64,000 bases of DNA from Ascidia mentula (GCA_947561715.1 OX387204.1:9305001-9369000); one strand, 5' to 3'. Shown: positions 1-14,961, numbered from the stretch's first letter. Program-made: numbers and translations. Notes: a model not told the origin generated them from the sequence alone.

Positions 1-1202
1 CCTCCTTTTCAAGCAACTTTTCAGCTTCAAAGTTTCTTGTTGCTCCATGTTCAATTGCATAATCCATGTTTTCTGGATCAGTCTTGATACAATAATAATA
101 TACTTTAACATTACACTAGTCCTATTGGCAGGGTTACTATGCTTGTTTTGGCAAACAGTGTCTTATAAGAAACATGCATGTTTAGTTTTAACTTGTGGGT
201 GACTATTGTATCAGTAAATATAGATATAGATTATTAGCAATGTTGCATTTTTGGACGTAAAAAAGTCACTAATTCACATCACACAATGTCTTTCAAAGTT
301 TTTAAGATTGGCAAAATATTTTTTAGCCCTAAATGATGATAACCGTGCATATTGGGTAAAAAAATTGTGTACCTTAAATGTAATCTCTGCCACACACTTT
401 GTGCATTTGATGTAAAATCGATAGATCCTCAGACCTATATAATCTTCCCCTTGACAAGTTTCCATTCTTGCATTAAATTTTGTGCCCTTGTAAATATAGT
501 TTCCACATGTTTTGCACCTGCATTGTTATGTATTTGGATGTGTTAAGTTCTCACACAATGTTTGTACAACTTGTGCTGCATGTCAATTGTAAACAAGAAT
601 TCAATGTCTTATGAAATTGAACTAAATTTAAAGAAATTAAATAAATTGTTACTGACGCTGCCAGGCAAATTTTATTGCTGAATACTGCTCTTCTGGCAAA
701 CTTTATTTTAGACGTTTCTCAACGTTTCGGCTGTTATGCAGCAGCCTTCAATGTAAGTTACATTTCCTACCTCCTGATGAAGGCTGCTGCATAACAGCCG
801 AAATGTGAGAAACGTCTAAAACAAAGTTTGCTAGAAGAGCAGTATTCAGCAAAAAAAAATTTGTCTGAGCAATTAACGTTCACTGAAAAAAATCTTTGTC
901 CATTATATATGTCACAAGAAAAGTTTGTAGATAAAAGTAAAATAGAATACCTCATGTTAAATGGTGCCATAACTCGAATAACATATTGACGATCTTTCGC
1001 TCTTTTAAGTTTTGGGATTTTTGAAGGATCATAATCAGGAGGGTAATATTTCTGCAACCAAACAGAGTTATTTAACAAATTTACATAATTACATAGCCTA
1101 CTGTGATTAGTTAAAGTCACTATTATTACAACAAACAACTTTGCTGCTAAATATTGCACAATTTCTGAAAGCACTTACATTCAAAACCTTACGTTCAGAC
1201 AT
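1..1202 (-). CDS. YJU2: YJU2 (CCDC94) splicing factor, 5' part, four exons, runs off the window
   Basis: YJU2 is a CWC16-family spliceosome factor that helps the first step of pre-mRNA splicing in the nucleus. The exons read on the minus strand are 1202-1179 (MSERKVLN), 1051-951 ([16 protein letters not shown] and then VMAPFNMR), 517-373 ([11 protein letters not shown], then [11 protein letters not shown] and AEITFK) and 82-1 ([18 protein letters not shown]). They join in phase with GT-AG introns and follow the vertebrate YJU2 order almost residue for residue. The two CxxC pairs of the zinc-binding core are both in the third exon. The start is the ATG at 1202, because MSERKVLN is the usual N-terminus of the family. 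The C-terminal half lies beyond position 1. The intron between exons 2 and 3 carries a fold-back repeat at 677-850. Confidence 0.95.
677..850. repeat. Fold-back inverted repeat with a hammerhead-ribozyme-like core
   Basis: Arms at about 677-751 and 776-850 are near-perfect reverse complements (about 75 bp each) around a 24-bp loop, inside a YJU2 intron. The right arm has CTGATGA at 774-780, a 5-bp helix GGCTG/CAGCC (782-786 with 795-799), then GAAA at 800-803. This is the order of the hammerhead ribozyme core. ACATTTC at 760-766 is complementary to GAAATGT at 800-806 and could supply the third stem. A proper stem I is not evident, so activity is uncertain. Confidence 0.7.
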
Positions 1203-1589
1203 CTTTTGTAGTGCCTTATGTGCTGCTTATTGTTACTTCATTAATAAACAAAACTGTTTAAAGCTTTGTTGGACTTCCCCGGTTTCCTTTCATTCGGCGG
1301 TAACAAATATATATTTTAGGCGAAGAAGGCAATGGCCAGTGACGAGTAAAACGATCGTGTTTTTACACATGTTATGTCCTTTTTTATCAAAAACGCATTA
1401 TGTAGGGGTAAATAATTAACGGCATTTTTTCGAAAATTTTTTTGGTGCGTCCTGGGGGCTTAATATTTATAGCTATTCTCAAAGTGACGTCACAATACAT
1501 CTACGTCACGTAAAGCCTGGGGCACGTTTGTACTCTTGGCGCTCAAATCGGTATGAATTAAATATTTAGTTTTACGACAGAGCTGCAAG

Positions 1590-3110
1590 ATGTCAAAGCG
1601 ATTGTTCACCTTTATTTCGTTGTTAATTACGATAGGAATGGGGCTTGTGATCGTTGGAGTTGTACTGCCATGTGCCGTAAAGGTAAATAAAGAGAACCTG
1701 TTTTTGCAAGTCTGCAATTATCAGCGTGAATATTCATGAAATAAGATCTAATGCGACTTCAAGTTCGTTAAATATTATCAGCAAGTACATTTAAACCAGG
1801 TCGAAATGTAAGCACAATAAACGTGTTTGTAGGTTTGCATGCAGGAAAGAAAAAGTCAACCACCACATCGTTTTCCCCTATTTTTGACACAAGAAAGATT
1901 GGAAAAAGATTTTGTTTCGACCGATGATAAAGTGCACACATTATGTTTGCAGCAGGGACTGTTCTTTGTGGGAATCCAGGAAAAAAACAGCATGTCATAT
2001 ATTGTTACACCACGTTAGTTTTTTTAGATGTATTTTGTTTGACAATCAAAATATATATTCGGATCTCAATTTTTTGTGAGTTCCGTTCCGTTTCGAAAGA
2101 ACTTTAACAAGTTAACAGTCTACGTTCCGTTTCGAAAGATCTGAAATTAAATGTAAAAATATTGTTAGGGATTTTATCAACGTGTTTGTGCAGTTGTTTT
2201 CTTTTTACCAACCAAGGATGCAAGTTTAATTTATTTCAGTGGAAAATCGGTCGAAACAAATTCGAGTTGTGGCTGGATTACTTTTAATTGGTGGCATTGG
2301 TGCATTGTTTTCTGAACTAATTTTTATTGTGGGAGCTTGTCAATCCGTCGAAGAAGACCCCAAACGCAAGCAACTGACAATAAAACGAGGCGTAGTTGGA
2401 ACAATTATATTGGCAGTGAGCTGTAAGTATGTTTATTTTTAAATCTGAGCATTCAGTTATAAACCTGATTTATAGTTGTTTCGATGCTTACATTCACTTT
2501 AACATAATATCGCTAACACGGTAATGCTTGTTTTGGGACAGTTGTGTTGATCTTGAGTGGTTTGTCCATGTATACGAGTCTTAAAGTGCAAGGAAGTGAA
2601 ACTGGAAAGAAATTTCTCCTGGACGTGGGAAGCGCTCTGTCAGGAATAGGAAAAGATCGGGTGATGGATTATCTTCCAAACTTGCCTTCACTTCCACATA
2701 ATATGCAAGAAATGTCATCTTTGGCAACTACAGGAGAACCCAAACCAACTAAAGCTTATAACAATGATAACGTGACCGAACTACTCAGCATGTGTGATAA
2801 CGATGCACTGGAGTTGTTGTTTAGTGGCATCGATAGTTCCCAGAATCCGGTTTCGATTGAAAACAACTTTGTTTTTCCTTTACCAGGAAGAGTCAAACAA
2901 CCTCCTCGTAAGTTGAGGTCTTTTCCGGGTATGATGACCCTGGCAAGGTTTGTGATGTCACGATCACCTTTAAAGCCCCACTTTGGTTATGCGTTTTACA
3001 TGAGTTGGATTGGCGCTGCGTTTATGTTTCTCAGTCTTGTTATTGGGGTGTATTTCCGCATTCGTCAGGGTTATATTGCAAATATTGCGTTGGGCGGTGT
3101 ATTGGTTTGA
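1590..3110 (+). CDS. Four-helix membrane protein, claudin-like layout, not identified
   Basis: Four exons, 1590-1682, 1833-2013, 2240-2422 and 2542-3110, join in phase to give 341 residues. Membrane helices are visible at residues of about 8-28 (LLITIGMGLVIVGVVL), 100-123 (VAGLLLIGGIGALFSELIFI), 140-160 (VVGTIILAVSFVLILSG) and 307-328 (SWIGAAFMFLSLVIGVYF). The layout (short N-terminus, extracellular loop 1 of about 65 residues, loop 2 of about 140 residues) resembles the claudin/PMP22 superfamily. However, the diagnostic W-GLW-C-C signature of loop 1 is absent and loop 2 is unusually long. The second exon (1833-2013) keeps an open frame and correct splice phase, which supports it. AATAAA lies at 3271. 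The function is unknown; surface or junction protein is only a guess from topology. Confidence 0.8.
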
Positions 3111-3248
3111 ACGACACTTTATACATCTTTCGTGTAACTTTCGCCTTTAAACCTACATTTTGTGAAAACTACAGCTTGTAGAAATTCTCTGCTTTTTGCT
3201 TTGTTGCAAACCACATGTAAATAACATCGTATTTTGCCACATACTATA

Positions 3249-3276
3249 TTTTATTCTCAAACAATACAAAAATAAA
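3249..3276. terminator. Overlapping polyadenylation signals of two convergent genes
   Basis: AATAAA on the plus strand (3271-3276) follows the stop of the membrane protein at 3110. The minus-strand AATAAA (3249-3254) follows the stop at 3325 of the next gene. The two 3' untranslated regions would therefore overlap. Confidence 0.55.
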
Positions 3277-3324
3277 CAAATTTGAGTGCAAAACTACATG
3301 TTATGATTACAGAAACGTAATATT

Positions 3325-6300
3325 TTATGGAGTAGGTTTGGAATGACTCTTCACGTATTGAAGAACTGTAGACGATGCGACAATTAGATCTTGAGCAGTT
3401 GCGTTGCGTATTGCCAGCAAGTATCCGTTGACCTCACGCAAAATCTGGATCGACTGAAAAACAATATTTCAACGGAAGCCCCAAATCAGAAAAAGGTTTC
3501 AACGTAAAAATTTAAAACTTATAAACATAAGAGTTATTATATCAGCCATGACGCATGAATTTGCAGAGATTGAATCTGACAGGAATCCGGTAAGTATCAG
3601 GTACAAGCCCCTTTTAAATTTTGACCGGAATAAAACATTGCCTACGGCAAAGCAACAACGTAAGTTGTACCTCACGATCGTATTTTACAAATAAGGCGTT
3701 TGAACTTGGATCGCGAAATGCAACAACGTCCATTTTGGAAGCCAACAAAAACGACAGAGAGGTTGGGGCCAAACAAGAATCCTGCGAGACGACGTCATTC
3801 ATTTTCCACCTGTGGACAGACCGCATTTATTTCAACTGTGCGTCTGTGCACGCAATAAAAGTTACAACTATGTTGTAACAAACCAATGTTGTAAACGAAA
3901 AAGAACCTACTTAAGCTGAATGATCATTTTTTCGAGTAGTACTTGATCAAGTGCTGTTGACACATCAGCACCTTCTTCTGTAGCTTCGACACCAAAACTC
4001 ATCACTGATTGGATTGCAGAATTTAGGCATCGCAGGTAGTCGATCTTGTTACGATGAGAAAGGTAAGTTTTTGAGTTTAAAAGCAATGATAAGGTATAAC
4101 TCAATAGGAATATTAACATGAACAATCAATGTATCACCTGGCCAGGAATACCGCTGTGATATCTCCAACAAAATGACAACAAACAGTTGCTTTCTGATTG
4201 CGCGGCACCCGAGACAAGTATAGAAGCATTTCGTTTCACATTAGCGCCCTCGGCCAGAGCATGTTGGACGCGGCAAGTCAGATGCGTCACAAGCGACTGC
4301 CAGTCACGCAACTGCCAGTACCGCGCAGTGGCGACATCTTGCGACAAGACAGCAACTGGAATTTGTTTAATGCAGAACCGAGCATCGGCTGGATGAAGGA
4401 AAATTGACGAGCACCGAAAGTCCTCGCTTTCCTCTGGATAACGAAAGAGGGGGGCGACTCTAATAAAACAGAGACAGAAGATAACGTTTGTCCGCATTTT
4501 AAAATTATATAACTAAACGTGCGAAAAGACACGAAGAAACAGCAAAAGTTTAAAAGTTAATTAAAATCTGCAAATAAACCTTTCACCTGTCGTTACTATC
4601 AGTGACGTAATACGGAAGTAAGCGTTTTTTAACATGTATGTATCTCCACTCGAGTGGATAAAACAATTCGATGTCGATCACTTGTTTTCCATCGACTGCG
4701 GCACTGAACTCACTTGCAAACCTTTGTTGATAAAAGTACACCTTAATTTCACAAATGCGAATCCGAAGTTTTTCAAAACCGCTGTGAGGTGATTGTTACC
4801 TGGTAGCGGAACTGGCGGGAAGATTGTTTAGTTTAAGAACAATTCTGCCAAACACTGCCTGATAGGGCAGGATCCCTCTACTTGACAAAGCTTGGAGATG
4901 CGATAACACTTCAAAATAAATAAAACAACGCAATTCGTTACAGAAAAAATGGACTAAAACGTAATATTACAGACATTTGCAATAAAACTGCAAATATGCA
5001 AAATCGGTAAAACAGCTCCAAATTAGTTGTAACCCAACCTGTTTTGGCCAATACGTTGCCCGCCTCATGGGTGTTGTTTACGGGTCCTCTTATGAAACAA
5101 TGTTCATCAACAATCACCGACTTTAAATACGGAGAAACGTTTCCAAAGTGAATGGTAGGTGGAAGCAAAGCACCGCAGCAAGCAACCTGGAGAATTTTTA
5201 CCCGTTTCTACACTTCTAATAATATCAAACTCCAGTTTCAAACCATTTAAAAATTTCTGAGCCAAAAACGGTAAAACACATTGGGCAATTGACGAGAGAT
5301 TTGTACTTGGAACACACATGGAACCTCTCTTCACGTTGGTTAATATATGATTTTGTGCGCAGAAAACTAACCTGAAAGGGTCCAACTGATATGGGTTGTC
5401 CAGATATCGCTTCACCTGGTGGGGTTATTAGAACTTGACCTGCGATTTCATGCATTTGTCGGTATCCAAGTGGTCCCATAAGCGTAAGTGCTAATTCTAA
5501 AAAGTATGCGTTTGTGTTTTTGATTTTAAATTTGGCGTCACGACGAAACCTTCTGCCTAAGTTACATTTGACAAGTGCATTCAAATTTTCGTTACGTTTG
5601 GCAAATAGAAATGTTTTTCATAATTCTAACACTAAGTAATCTTGTTCTTTATTTTCCTTTACTTTGTTTTGTTCAAAAACAAATATTCGGCAAAAACTAC
5701 AAAGTAAACTTGCGTACTTGGTGCAAATGCATTTGATCCTGATACAGTCATCAGCTCTTTGGAACCTTCCAGCGGTACGATTTTTCTTTGAATTAATCGT
5801 TTCGCAGCCGTCAAGTCGGTCTCGAAAAACGACTGAACACTAAAATCAACAGCCATATTTTACACTTAAACATGCAGCAAAACGTCAATTTAAAAAGAAA
5901 TGAAATACAACCAATTGCCTGCTTTTTGTTGTTCAACAGTAAAGGCCTCTGTAACTTACATGTTATAATCAGTTGGATATATTTATTCCTTACCTGGCGT
6001 TTGCCTTTCGTAAATGTGAGACAAGGATAGGATTAGGGTTTGGTGGAAGGTGATCATGTGTTAACAGCAGATTCTCGAAAAAGGCTTTCCATACTTCGTC
6101 GATTCTCACGTCAGCACAATATTGCAACATCGCCAAGTGTGACGCAACTGACTTAGGAGCTTGTGAGGTAACAGCGCCAATTCGTTTGTTGATTTCTGGT
6201 AAATTTTTTTTCGTGTAAATGTAAATTATCTTTTTGAAATGCTTACAAGCAAAAACTGATTTTGGTTTTTGTCATGATAAAAAATACGGCCCGTTGTTCA

Positions 6301-9300
6301 CAAATATCATCTACTTGCATTTGCAAATTTAGGTGCAAAATTCGCATTTAGGTGAAAACCATTGGGTATTTACTTTATTGATAAAACAAAAAACTGTACC
6401 CGTTGGTTGAATACACTCTAATGTAAACTAACTTACTCATTTTGTCAACATTTATCCAAGCCGAGTTTTTAACACCATGTTGGACACTGTCAGGGTTTTC
6501 CAGTGGAGCATGTTTTTGCACGAGATGTGGAAATAAAGAGTCGTGGTGTTGTTTTGCTGACTGAAAGGTATAACAATTACACATGGCTCCACACAAAACG
6601 AACATTTCTTTACTCGAACAGCAGCAGAAAATTCAACAGCATCTTCACTAAAACCCAACACAACACCAGACACGACATCATTTAATTCCTCCAAGTGACT
6701 TCTTAGCACGGTTGAATGAAATCTTGCTCCATTTTGTGGACTTGGTATTGCCCACTCAATTAGATGTTTTAAAGATTGGGTTTCAGACGACCGTGTGGAC
6801 CTGAAATAAGTTCATGTTAAGTTTAGGTATTTATTTTAAACACCCAGATACTTACAATTCAGGGTCAGCTACCTGGAGAAGAAGATCTTTATATTTTGCT
6901 ATCATTCTATCAGCTAAAAGCAAAACATTTTCCTGTGATGATGAAAGGAGCTGAAGAATGACAGGATGATAGAATGAAGCTGACTTTAGTTTGGCCCCTG
7001 TTCCTCTGTAGACCCGAGAAATCTACCAAATTTGACATCTAAGTCAATTTTGCCATCATACCGTACATATTATAATACCTGTATTGCAAGATCTTTTTCT
7101 GTTTGTTTACTAAATGTCTTTGCACGTGTTTGAGCAAGAGTCAACAAAAACAAATAATGTATAACTAGAAACAGAGAATGTTCAATGACCAAGCTTGCAA
7201 CCTTCATTTGCCAAGCCTGAATAACACAAGGAAGTTCTTTACTGTTTATCTATTCTAGTATACTACACATGCCTGCTTTAATTTTGCTATAACATAACCG
7301 TAGAAAGACTTATTACAGCATGTGTAATAAATTCTAGAATACTTTTGAGCAAGGTATATGCCTTAATTATTGGAGCAATCATGTCGGGATGCATGGGATT
7401 GATTTTGTTTCCACGTTGTTTTCCTGCAGTTGGTTGAGGTTGTCCTCCCAAATTGTAGTACTTTTGAAAAATTGAAAGATATTGTTCAGCTTGGCTTTGA
7501 TCCAGAAATACACCCTCATGAAGTGCTTGAAATGGCAATGTTGAAATCATCAATTTTGGCTGACTACAAAATAAATCCACCAGTCACCAGAAAAGTCACC
7601 ATACAACAGATTAATCAATCCTATTAGGTTCAAAATGCTTGTGTAGTGTTTCATGGTTTTAGGCACATTAAGCACATCTTAAGTAGGGATGTCCGATAAT
7701 GTTATACCAGATCTGAACCGATACTTCACAGTAGTATCGGATCCGACACCGATACTTTTTGACACCACTGAAACAATACAGTGTTGGCAGCAAGTACATG
7801 AAAGGTATCATTTGGAGTTTCGTAAAACGTCAATAGATGTTATGGGATAGGACATTAATAAAATAGTTCCATTTTATTAAAAGACAGGTTGCGCAAGATT
7901 GCGACACACGCTGATGAGATTTGGGACACCCACCAGAACATAGGAATCCTCTTTTGCTTTGACATAGAATACAATGAGGTTGAAGTTTAGAAGCACTACA
8001 AATAAATAAAATTCTAAAACTCAATTTTTTTTGCATGTTTACAACCATGCAGTAAAAAAGTATCGGTATCAGATTACTTTTCCTGAAAAATATCGGGTAT
8101 CTGATGAAAAACACCATTATTAGACACCCCTAATCTTAAGTGATCAAAGTCCCCGAAAAATTGACGTCATCATAAAACAAATATTGTGGTGTGGTAAATT
8201 GTTTCCTAAAATACCAAGGTTTAAACCATTATCACTGATATGTAATTTAGAACTCTAAAAGTGGTAACCACCATTTGTTTAAGAGTTATTTGATAAACTT
8301 TCTGTAACACAAAAACATCCATTTATAACAGAGAGAAAGTCTTTTAATAAAAGTTTCTCAAATAGTAATGTTCTTTTGTAACTAGAGGAGACAAAGTCAA
8401 ACTACATGCATCTCAGCAGATTTTTGCAGCAGATATTTTTTGACCATACACATATTATCACCTTAATGGATCAGTTAATGGTAGCTACATTTAGTGGCAA
8501 CTTCGGTTTTTATTTTATGCATAAAAGCCTAAGCTTAACAAATTCGACTACTACAGTACAGTACCGCAATCCAACATATAAATACTGTCGCCAAACCTTG
8601 TCTGGAAGCTTCCTTGTGAACTGGCTGGTGTTTGCAAAAACAACATGCTGTAAGTTTTAACTGCGGGAAAGTATGACTTTGAAGCAGAGGACTTTGATGT
8701 TTGACAAAGTAAGAAATTTAAGACAATCCTTTTCTTTGACATGACAGCATGAACAAGAAGGCGCTTTACTTCATCAGCCACTGTGGAAATATCTGACACA
8801 ATTGATTCAATATCAGATCGAGAAAATGATCTTGAAATCCAACCATGCTCATCTTCCACTGGTACTGTAAGATCTGAGGAAAATATGTCAGGTGTCAAAC
8901 CCAAAGAAATTTTTCTAATCATAACCTAGAAAAAACATAAAAAATATTTTAACATTGTACCCAACAAGTGATGTTTTTTGGACAACTCAATATGCCTTAA
9001 ATCCCCAATAACAGCAAGGGAAAAATATTTTGCAGCAACTGATAAATCTTGGCTTTGTATAGCAATTCCCACTTTAAGTTCTATTTGTGCCCAATCCTGG
9101 CAAACAGAACCATTGAAAACACAAGGTCCTGACAATGAAACCAAGATAGATACCTGAAATTACATCAAGATTCATATACTTTTTTGCATCTAATTAACTT
9201 TAAAATTTAGAAAAAACAGGATAAATATAAAAATAGAACTTAACACTGGTGTTGCGAACATTATCGTTAAAGGTGTTTGTTCTTACATGATGATTTATTT

Positions 9301-10592
9301 CTTGACTAACTTTCTCATCGTTAACTGTTGCTGATAATACAGGTTCATAATAACCACTAATAACTTGTGGGTTAACATGTGATACAACATGTTCTAACCC
9401 CCAAATTTTGTTGGCTTTTGTCACAGTGGAAAATAAAACTGTGTCTCCCAGTTTGGCAGACTCACAGTCAATGTTGTGCTTAACATTGTGTAATGATTCC
9501 TTTAGCAAATGAAACCTACAAATGACAAGTTAATTTTATTTTAATGCAATTACGCACAAGCAAATAAAAACGCTTACTTTTCTGCCAGTCTCCTAAATCT
9601 TCGTATGTATCCTGGATAAGGGTTGTAAGGAAGAATTTCAAGTTGCAAAAGGCGTTGGGTCATGTCATGCATATTAGTTGTGATGGCAGTGTCTTTTAGA
9701 TACTGTTTAATGATGTCAACTTCATTGGCCACATTTGGATTGCTAACATTTGGCAACTTTAACCTCTGGGAAACCAAAAACCATATTCTTTTTTATAGTC
9801 ATTTTAAAAGTAAACTAAGTCATAGTATGCAAAGGTTGAATGGAAACATAACACCATAAATGTTACAGAAATTGCTAATTACTGTGCTTCCAGATTGTAA
9901 AGGGACTGATGGTTTTCCTGTTAGTGGGGTGGCTTTTCCACTTCCATCACCTGATGAAGAATCAGATTTTTCTTCTGGTCTATGTGGATGGCATGGTAGC
10001 AAGAGCCGGTAGCGACCAGCTGTAAATTGTGACTACAAAATAAAATTTTAGCATTGACAAAAGTCAAAAAATTTGCATAGACTACAGAATGAACCTAACT
10101 TTTGCAGTTTTTAAAATTGAGACGTACAATAATTTAAAAAAAAAACATCGTTAACAAAAAGGAAATCCAACTTTTTTAAAGTTAATCACAAGGTACACAG
10201 GCTTTTTTAAAGTTAATTTCTAAAGAGCAACAGAGCTAAATCGGAAGGTAAAAAAAATCAATAAGTATTAATTTCTTGAAAATAGTAATCAAAGAGAAAT
10301 TTGGCATACCTTTTTGGAAGCCATAAAAACGGCCAAACACGAAATTCAAAAGCAGTATGGGGATTTCCCAACCTCAAATCTCTGAACCTTTGATCCTTGT
10401 CATCAAAATTTCCAGGAAACAAATGTTGGCTATTAATCATATTCTTCAAAACAACCACTGATACATTATTTGTTTTTATCTTATTTTCATTATCGCATTT
10501 GTTTTTAGATTGGCCTGTTCCTGTTGACTGTAAACATATAATACTATTCTATGCTGTAACAACTGTAAAACATCGTAAAAACTGTGTGACAT
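3325..10592 (-). CDS. Large multi-exon protein, family not recognised
   Basis: A long series of minus-strand exons spans about 7 kb. Well-supported exons include 9883-10032 (begins SQFTAGRYRLLLPCHP), 9578-9765 (RLKLPNVSNP, ending YIRRFRRLAEK), 9245-9515 (FHLLKESLHNVKHNID), one ending near 9153 (VSILVSLSGPCVFNG), about 8740-8922 (ISLGLTPDIFSSD), about 7330-7565 (LPFQALHEGVFLDQSQAEQY), about 6720-6800 (LIEWAIPSPQNGARF), about 6000-6200 (ASHLAMLQYCADVRIDEVWK), about 5715-5856, 5375-5584 (FLELALTLMGPLGYRQM), 5045-5190, 4138-4459, about 3911-4044 and 3325-3453 (LLAIRNATAQDLIVASS, stop at 3325). The product is probably over 1,000 residues, helical and soluble, with no signal peptide or obvious catalytic motif. 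The start is uncertain: an ATG at 10592 (MSHSFYDVLQLLQHR), just after an AG acceptor, is my best candidate. Several internal junction phases could not be settled, including the last one. It could be a helical-repeat scaffold protein. Confidence 0.6.
7684..8132. mobile_element. hAT-type MITE with an 8-bp target duplication
   Basis: A 449-bp element has inverted ends TAGGGATGTCCGATAATG and, read from the other side, TAGGGGTGTCTAATAATGG. It is flanked on both sides by the identical 8-bp sequence ATCTTAAG (7676-7683 and 8133-8140). An 8-bp target duplication with TAGGG ends is typical of hAT-superfamily non-autonomous elements. No transposase frame is present. It sits in an intron of the large minus-strand gene. 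Confidence 0.9.
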
Positions 10593-11124
10593 TTTTTGAT
10601 AAAGTGAAAACGACACTGCAAGGTGAGTTAGTGAAATAGCGTGTTTGCACACCTAACCCATGGGGGTCTAAACATTTCAACCTCGTTAAAAAACCTCAAA
10701 CAAAGATTATTTTGGGTTGCGCAATGAAGCATGGGTGCAATTTCAAAGTATTTGCACACAATTCCCGCAACTGGTCAACTGAAACGAAGCGTAACATGCA
10801 AGTAAACAAAGCCAAAGAAAGCGTGTTTGCAAAAAAAATTTGTCATCGTGTACGTCTTTTAAACATGAGTCAAAAGGATAGTTTTAACTTAAGTAGAATA
10901 GGGTCATTAAAAAAAATCGTTAAAATCATTGTGCACCTTTCTTCCGCCTACGTGACTTGTCACACTGTAAGTATGGAGGCACAGCGAATAACTTCACGAA
11001 AATATTTGCTGAATCATTTCGCGGAGTATCGCATGTAAAGTGCACGTACAGGATATTAAATCGGGTCTTGAACAAAACCACAGCCGCTGAGTGTTTAATG
11101 TAGATGCTTTAAACACCCATAGCC
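10593..11124. other. Divergent intergenic region upstream of SQOR
   Basis: About 530 bp separates the likely 5' end of the large minus-strand gene from the SQOR start. No supported coding sequence is seen. Plus-strand frames here look like noise. It may hold promoters for both genes, but no clear TATA box or repeat is visible. Confidence 0.4.
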
Positions 11125-13391
<2,267 letters not shown>

Positions 13392-14961
13392 TGCAAAGAA
13401 CTGGGCCATTGTTTTTCAACAGCAGCAATTTGGAAACTTCACCTTTTCAAAGGTTTTGTGCTAATATCTTGAAATCGTGCATTTTGTCTGGTTAAAGTTC
13501 TTCATTTTCTTTTTTCGTTTATTTTGCCATAATTTTTTTCATTGCAACAATATTGTTCAACAAATTGTAAAAATGAACTTAGTAGGTGCCTTTGTTTGTG
13601 GTGTTTTTTTGTAGGATTCATCACCTTTTATGCTTGCGTCCGCAGAATAAAGTACGTTTGCTTAAAACGTCCCCACATCACTGAAGTTTGCATAGCTGTC
13701 ACAAAGCTAATATTGCAAGATTAAACATGTGGGAAACCGTTTAGGCGCCTGTAAAATATATGCCTCTCAGTACACAGATCGTGTGTGTGTTACTAATTTA
13801 CCTCCAACACATTTTTACCAATGCAAGGTATAGTTTTAAGAGATATAGTTATGTAGTCGTGAAAACGCTGTAAGTGATGCTTTTAGTGTGATGCGTGTAA
13901 GAATAGGGGAACAAGCTTACTATAATGCAGATACCGGCATTATCTCCTTGTCACAACAGAAGGTCGCAAACGAAAGCATATAGTAGGGTTTTGCATAGGT
14001 CGGCATCGGACAATATATTTATACTGGTACTGCGTGGTATCGAAATGTCTCCTGCAGCTCCTGTACTGACGACATTGCAGTCATGTAAAACCCCAAAAGG
14101 CCGCATACGGCGCTATATGCCCAGAAATTTTGATATTGTTCAGTAATAAACAAACGAACCGCACAATCACGGTGGCTGCGCATATTACTTACATCAAAAC
14201 TTTGAATGACAATTACGACATAACTGATTTACGTAGCACTACACCGTTACCGAACTTAACAATATTTGGGCAAACAGCATAAACAACAAACGATATACCA
14301 TCGTAAAGTGTATTTTAAAGTGGAAATTCTACCGTGTATTATTGGTTTTGCCACAAATGTGTGGTGAAACAAGAACATAAAATTTCTCATTCAGTGGTCG
14401 CAAAATCACTTACAAACCACGTGAGAACTTTCAATCAAAACTATTTGCTCCACACTGCTCTGATGTGTAGGTTATGGACCAGAGTGTTTGTCAATTAGGT
14501 CCACTGACCCCCTGAGGGCCAGGCATGCAAAATTGCAACAACATAACCCCATGTATTATCTTCGTTTTGGCAGCAAAAAATTTGTATTGTTAAGATATTA
14601 AATTTGCAAATCAAAGATTTTTACCGAGTGTACACGAAGATACCGAACGTTTCAACGAGAGAAAACGAGGAAAAAGGTTTGTCGGCTTCTGTTTGCTTTC
14701 GTACTTTCTACTTGAGCGCCCACGACAGCTGTCCTGTTGCTAGGCAATACAGTTGGCTTCGGTTTCTCGCGTAGGTAAAGTTGTCAAAGGGCTTTGTTGT
14801 TGAAAAGCTTTAAATGGCTAAACCTGATTTACAACTGCTCGTACAGAAATTCGAATGTGAGACACCTATTGATAGTGAGTGCTTGAACGGTTGATTAGAT
14901 GAATTTGATTAGGTCTGTTGTTTAGGTTTTAACTAACTAAGGATAGCAACAAAAGTTTAAA
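13392..14961. other. Intergenic region, no supported gene
   Basis: The first part is the SQOR 3' region. Frames at 13542 and 13925 show no coding character or splice context. A short frame starting at 14814 (MAKPDLQLLVQKFE) is followed by a GTGAGT donor, but it does not join in frame to the next coding exon. It may be 5' untranslated sequence of the SAXO4 gene. Confidence 0.4.

Noticed and set aside
4187..4407. Two overlapping plus-strand frames
   Set aside because: Both are shadows of the minus exon 4138-4459.
7430..7627. Plus-strand frame of 65 residues in the 7.4-kb region
   Set aside because: The opposite strand carries a better exon with splice sites and neighbours in the large minus gene.
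7905..7945. CTGATGAG at 7910 as a fourth hammerhead
   Set aside because: No stem II closing helix and no GAAA follow it. It is internal MITE sequence.
10397..11038. Plus-strand frames in front of SQOR
   Set aside because: No recognisable motifs. The region is better explained as 5' exons of the minus gene and spacer.
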